Notes under the pieces: generated by a model
What the model saw: the letters and a program-made list of their open reading frames with translations, nothing else
Database searches by the model: none
Told to the model about the DNA's origin: nothing
From: an uncultured Chlamydiae bacterium
Lineage (GTDB): Bacteria; Chlamydiota; Chlamydiia; Chlamydiales; SM23-39
Assembly (NCBI GenBank): GCA_903889795.1
Contig: CAISYW010000008.1
Location: forward strand, 1 to 5,324
DNA: 5,324 bases
Direction of reading: 5' to 3'
Part shown: positions 4,540 through 5,324 of the stretch, piece after piece
Layout: each line of letters starts with the position of its first letter
How positions within the stretch are numbered: the first letter of the stretch is position 1
Program-made: the position numbers and the translations under genes

Positions 4540-5324
4540 ATGTGTCACCTATCTGTTCAATCACTTTCAAAATCGTACCGCATTCCAAAACATAAAAGAG
4601 GTTTTTGGAATCAGTTAACTGCACTGTTTTCACATCAATATGCGGTTAAAACAGCTCTCGATTGCGTTTCATTCCATATCGACGAGGGCGAATTAGTCGG
4701 ATATATCGGCCCCAATGGAGCGGGAAAAAGCACCACGGTAAAGATTTTGTCAGGGATCCTGGTTCCCGAAAGCGGAGAGGTGCAAGTTCTGGGAAAAACT
4801 CCCTGGAAGCACCGGATCGAGATCGTGCGTCAAATCGGTGTCGTTTTTGGCCAAAGAACGCAGCTATGGTGGGATCTGCAAGTCATCGAATCGTTCGAAC
4901 TCTTTAAAGCCATCTATTCCATCCCTGAGCCGAATTATCAAAAAACATTGAAAACTCTCATCGAAACTTTGGATCTCTCCGAGCTTTTGCATGTTCCCGT
5001 TCGTCAGCTCAGCCTGGGGCAGCGGATGCGCTGCGATCTGGCGGCATCGCTTCTCCACTGTCCAAAAATTCTTTTCCTCGACGAGCCGACCATCGGTTTG
5101 GATGCCGTCAACAAATTGGCTGTGCGCGACTTTATCCGCCACCTCAATCAGAAACAAAAAGTCACGATCCTTCTGACCACTCACGATATGGATGACATCG
5201 AAGCTCTTTGCAAGAGAGTGATCGTATTAAACGAGGGCAAGATCCATTTCGACGGAGCTCTGGAAAACTTGCGAAAAAAGATCTTACCCGAGAGAAGGCT
5301 CGTCGTCGATTTGCTTCAAGAACA
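4540..5324 (+). CDS. ABC-2 type exporter ATP-binding protein (3' end outside the window)
   Basis: At least 261 residues are present and the frame is still open at the right edge. All ATPase motifs are intact: Walker [10 protein letters not shown] (57-65), Q-loop Q105, signature LSLGQ (157-161), Walker B ILFLDEP (177-183), D-loop GLDA (186-189) and switch H215. The Q-loop context [12 protein letters not shown] is typical of the COG4586 group of exporter ATPases, whose members usually exceed 300 residues and are followed by two ABC-2 permease genes. The end of this gene and those permeases should therefore lie just past the window. The ATG at 4540 is the first after an in-frame TGA (4519-4521) and gives the usual short lead ([11 protein letters not shown]) before the core. 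No convincing Shine-Dalgarno is present. The exported substrate is unknown. The gene is divergent from the deaminase gene. Confidence 0.93.
   Translation, partial: MCHLSVQSLSKSYRIPKHKRGFWNQLTALFSHQYAVKTALDCVSFHIDEGELVGYIGPNGAGKSTTVKILSGILVPESGEVQVLGKTPWKHRIEIVRQIGVVFGQRTQLWWDLQVIESFELFKAIYSIPEPNYQKTLKTLIETLDLSELLHVPVRQLSLGQRMRCDLAASLLHCPKILFLDEPTIGLDAVNKLAVRDFIRHLNQKQKVTILLTTHDMDDIEALCKRVIVLNEGKIHFDGALENLRKKILPERRLVVDLLQE

Noticed and set aside
4864..5184. 106-codon minus-strand open frame opposite the ABC ATPase
   Set aside because: It is antisense to intact signature, Walker B and D-loop motifs and has no ribosome site; it is a shadow frame.

Overview
The window is a moderately AT-rich bacterial segment. 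Parts of it suggest a chlamydia-like endosymbiont (order Parachlamydiales, for example relatives of Waddlia, Parachlamydia or Protochlamydia). The reasons are repeat-rich intergenic DNA, weak or absent Shine-Dalgarno sequences before most genes, and a predicted eukaryote-directed deaminase protein. This assignment is an impression from gene style, not the result of a search.

Layout. Positions 1-449 contain no convincing gene. They hold two hairpin-forming inverted-repeat elements (1-173 and 344-435) that share terminal bases and a 27-nt core, with a terminator-like hairpin (304-338) between them. Positions 450-3585 carry five plus-strand genes: a six-helix membrane protein (450-1001); a PadR-family regulator (1127-1690) with a promoter/operator just upstream; a second, paralogous membrane protein (1674-2234); a flavodoxin-fold oxidoreductase (2231-2941); and an apparently exported HAD-family hydrolase (2938-3585). 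The last four overlap by 17, 4 and 4 nt and almost certainly form one operon. A minus-strand gene (3562-4347) converges on the HAD gene with a 24-bp overlap. It encodes a predicted zinc-dependent deaminase-fold protein with a complete HSE...PCxxxC active site. A 192-bp divergent intergenic region separates it from a plus-strand ABC-exporter ATPase gene (4540 onward), which runs off the right edge.

How the genes may work together. The PadR regulator sits inside a dyad-controlled operon with a membrane protein, a flavin reductase and a HAD phosphatase. This is consistent with a small stress- or compound-responsive envelope/redox module in which the regulator represses its own operon. The upstream paralogous membrane gene looks like a duplicate left outside the operon. 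The deaminase has its own good promoter, a palindrome over its start site and the clearest ribosome binding site in the window. No recognisable immunity gene lies beside it, so a host-directed effector or an acquired toxin domain is the most interesting reading. The ABC ATPase is probably the first gene of an ABC-2 type exporter whose permeases would lie beyond the window.
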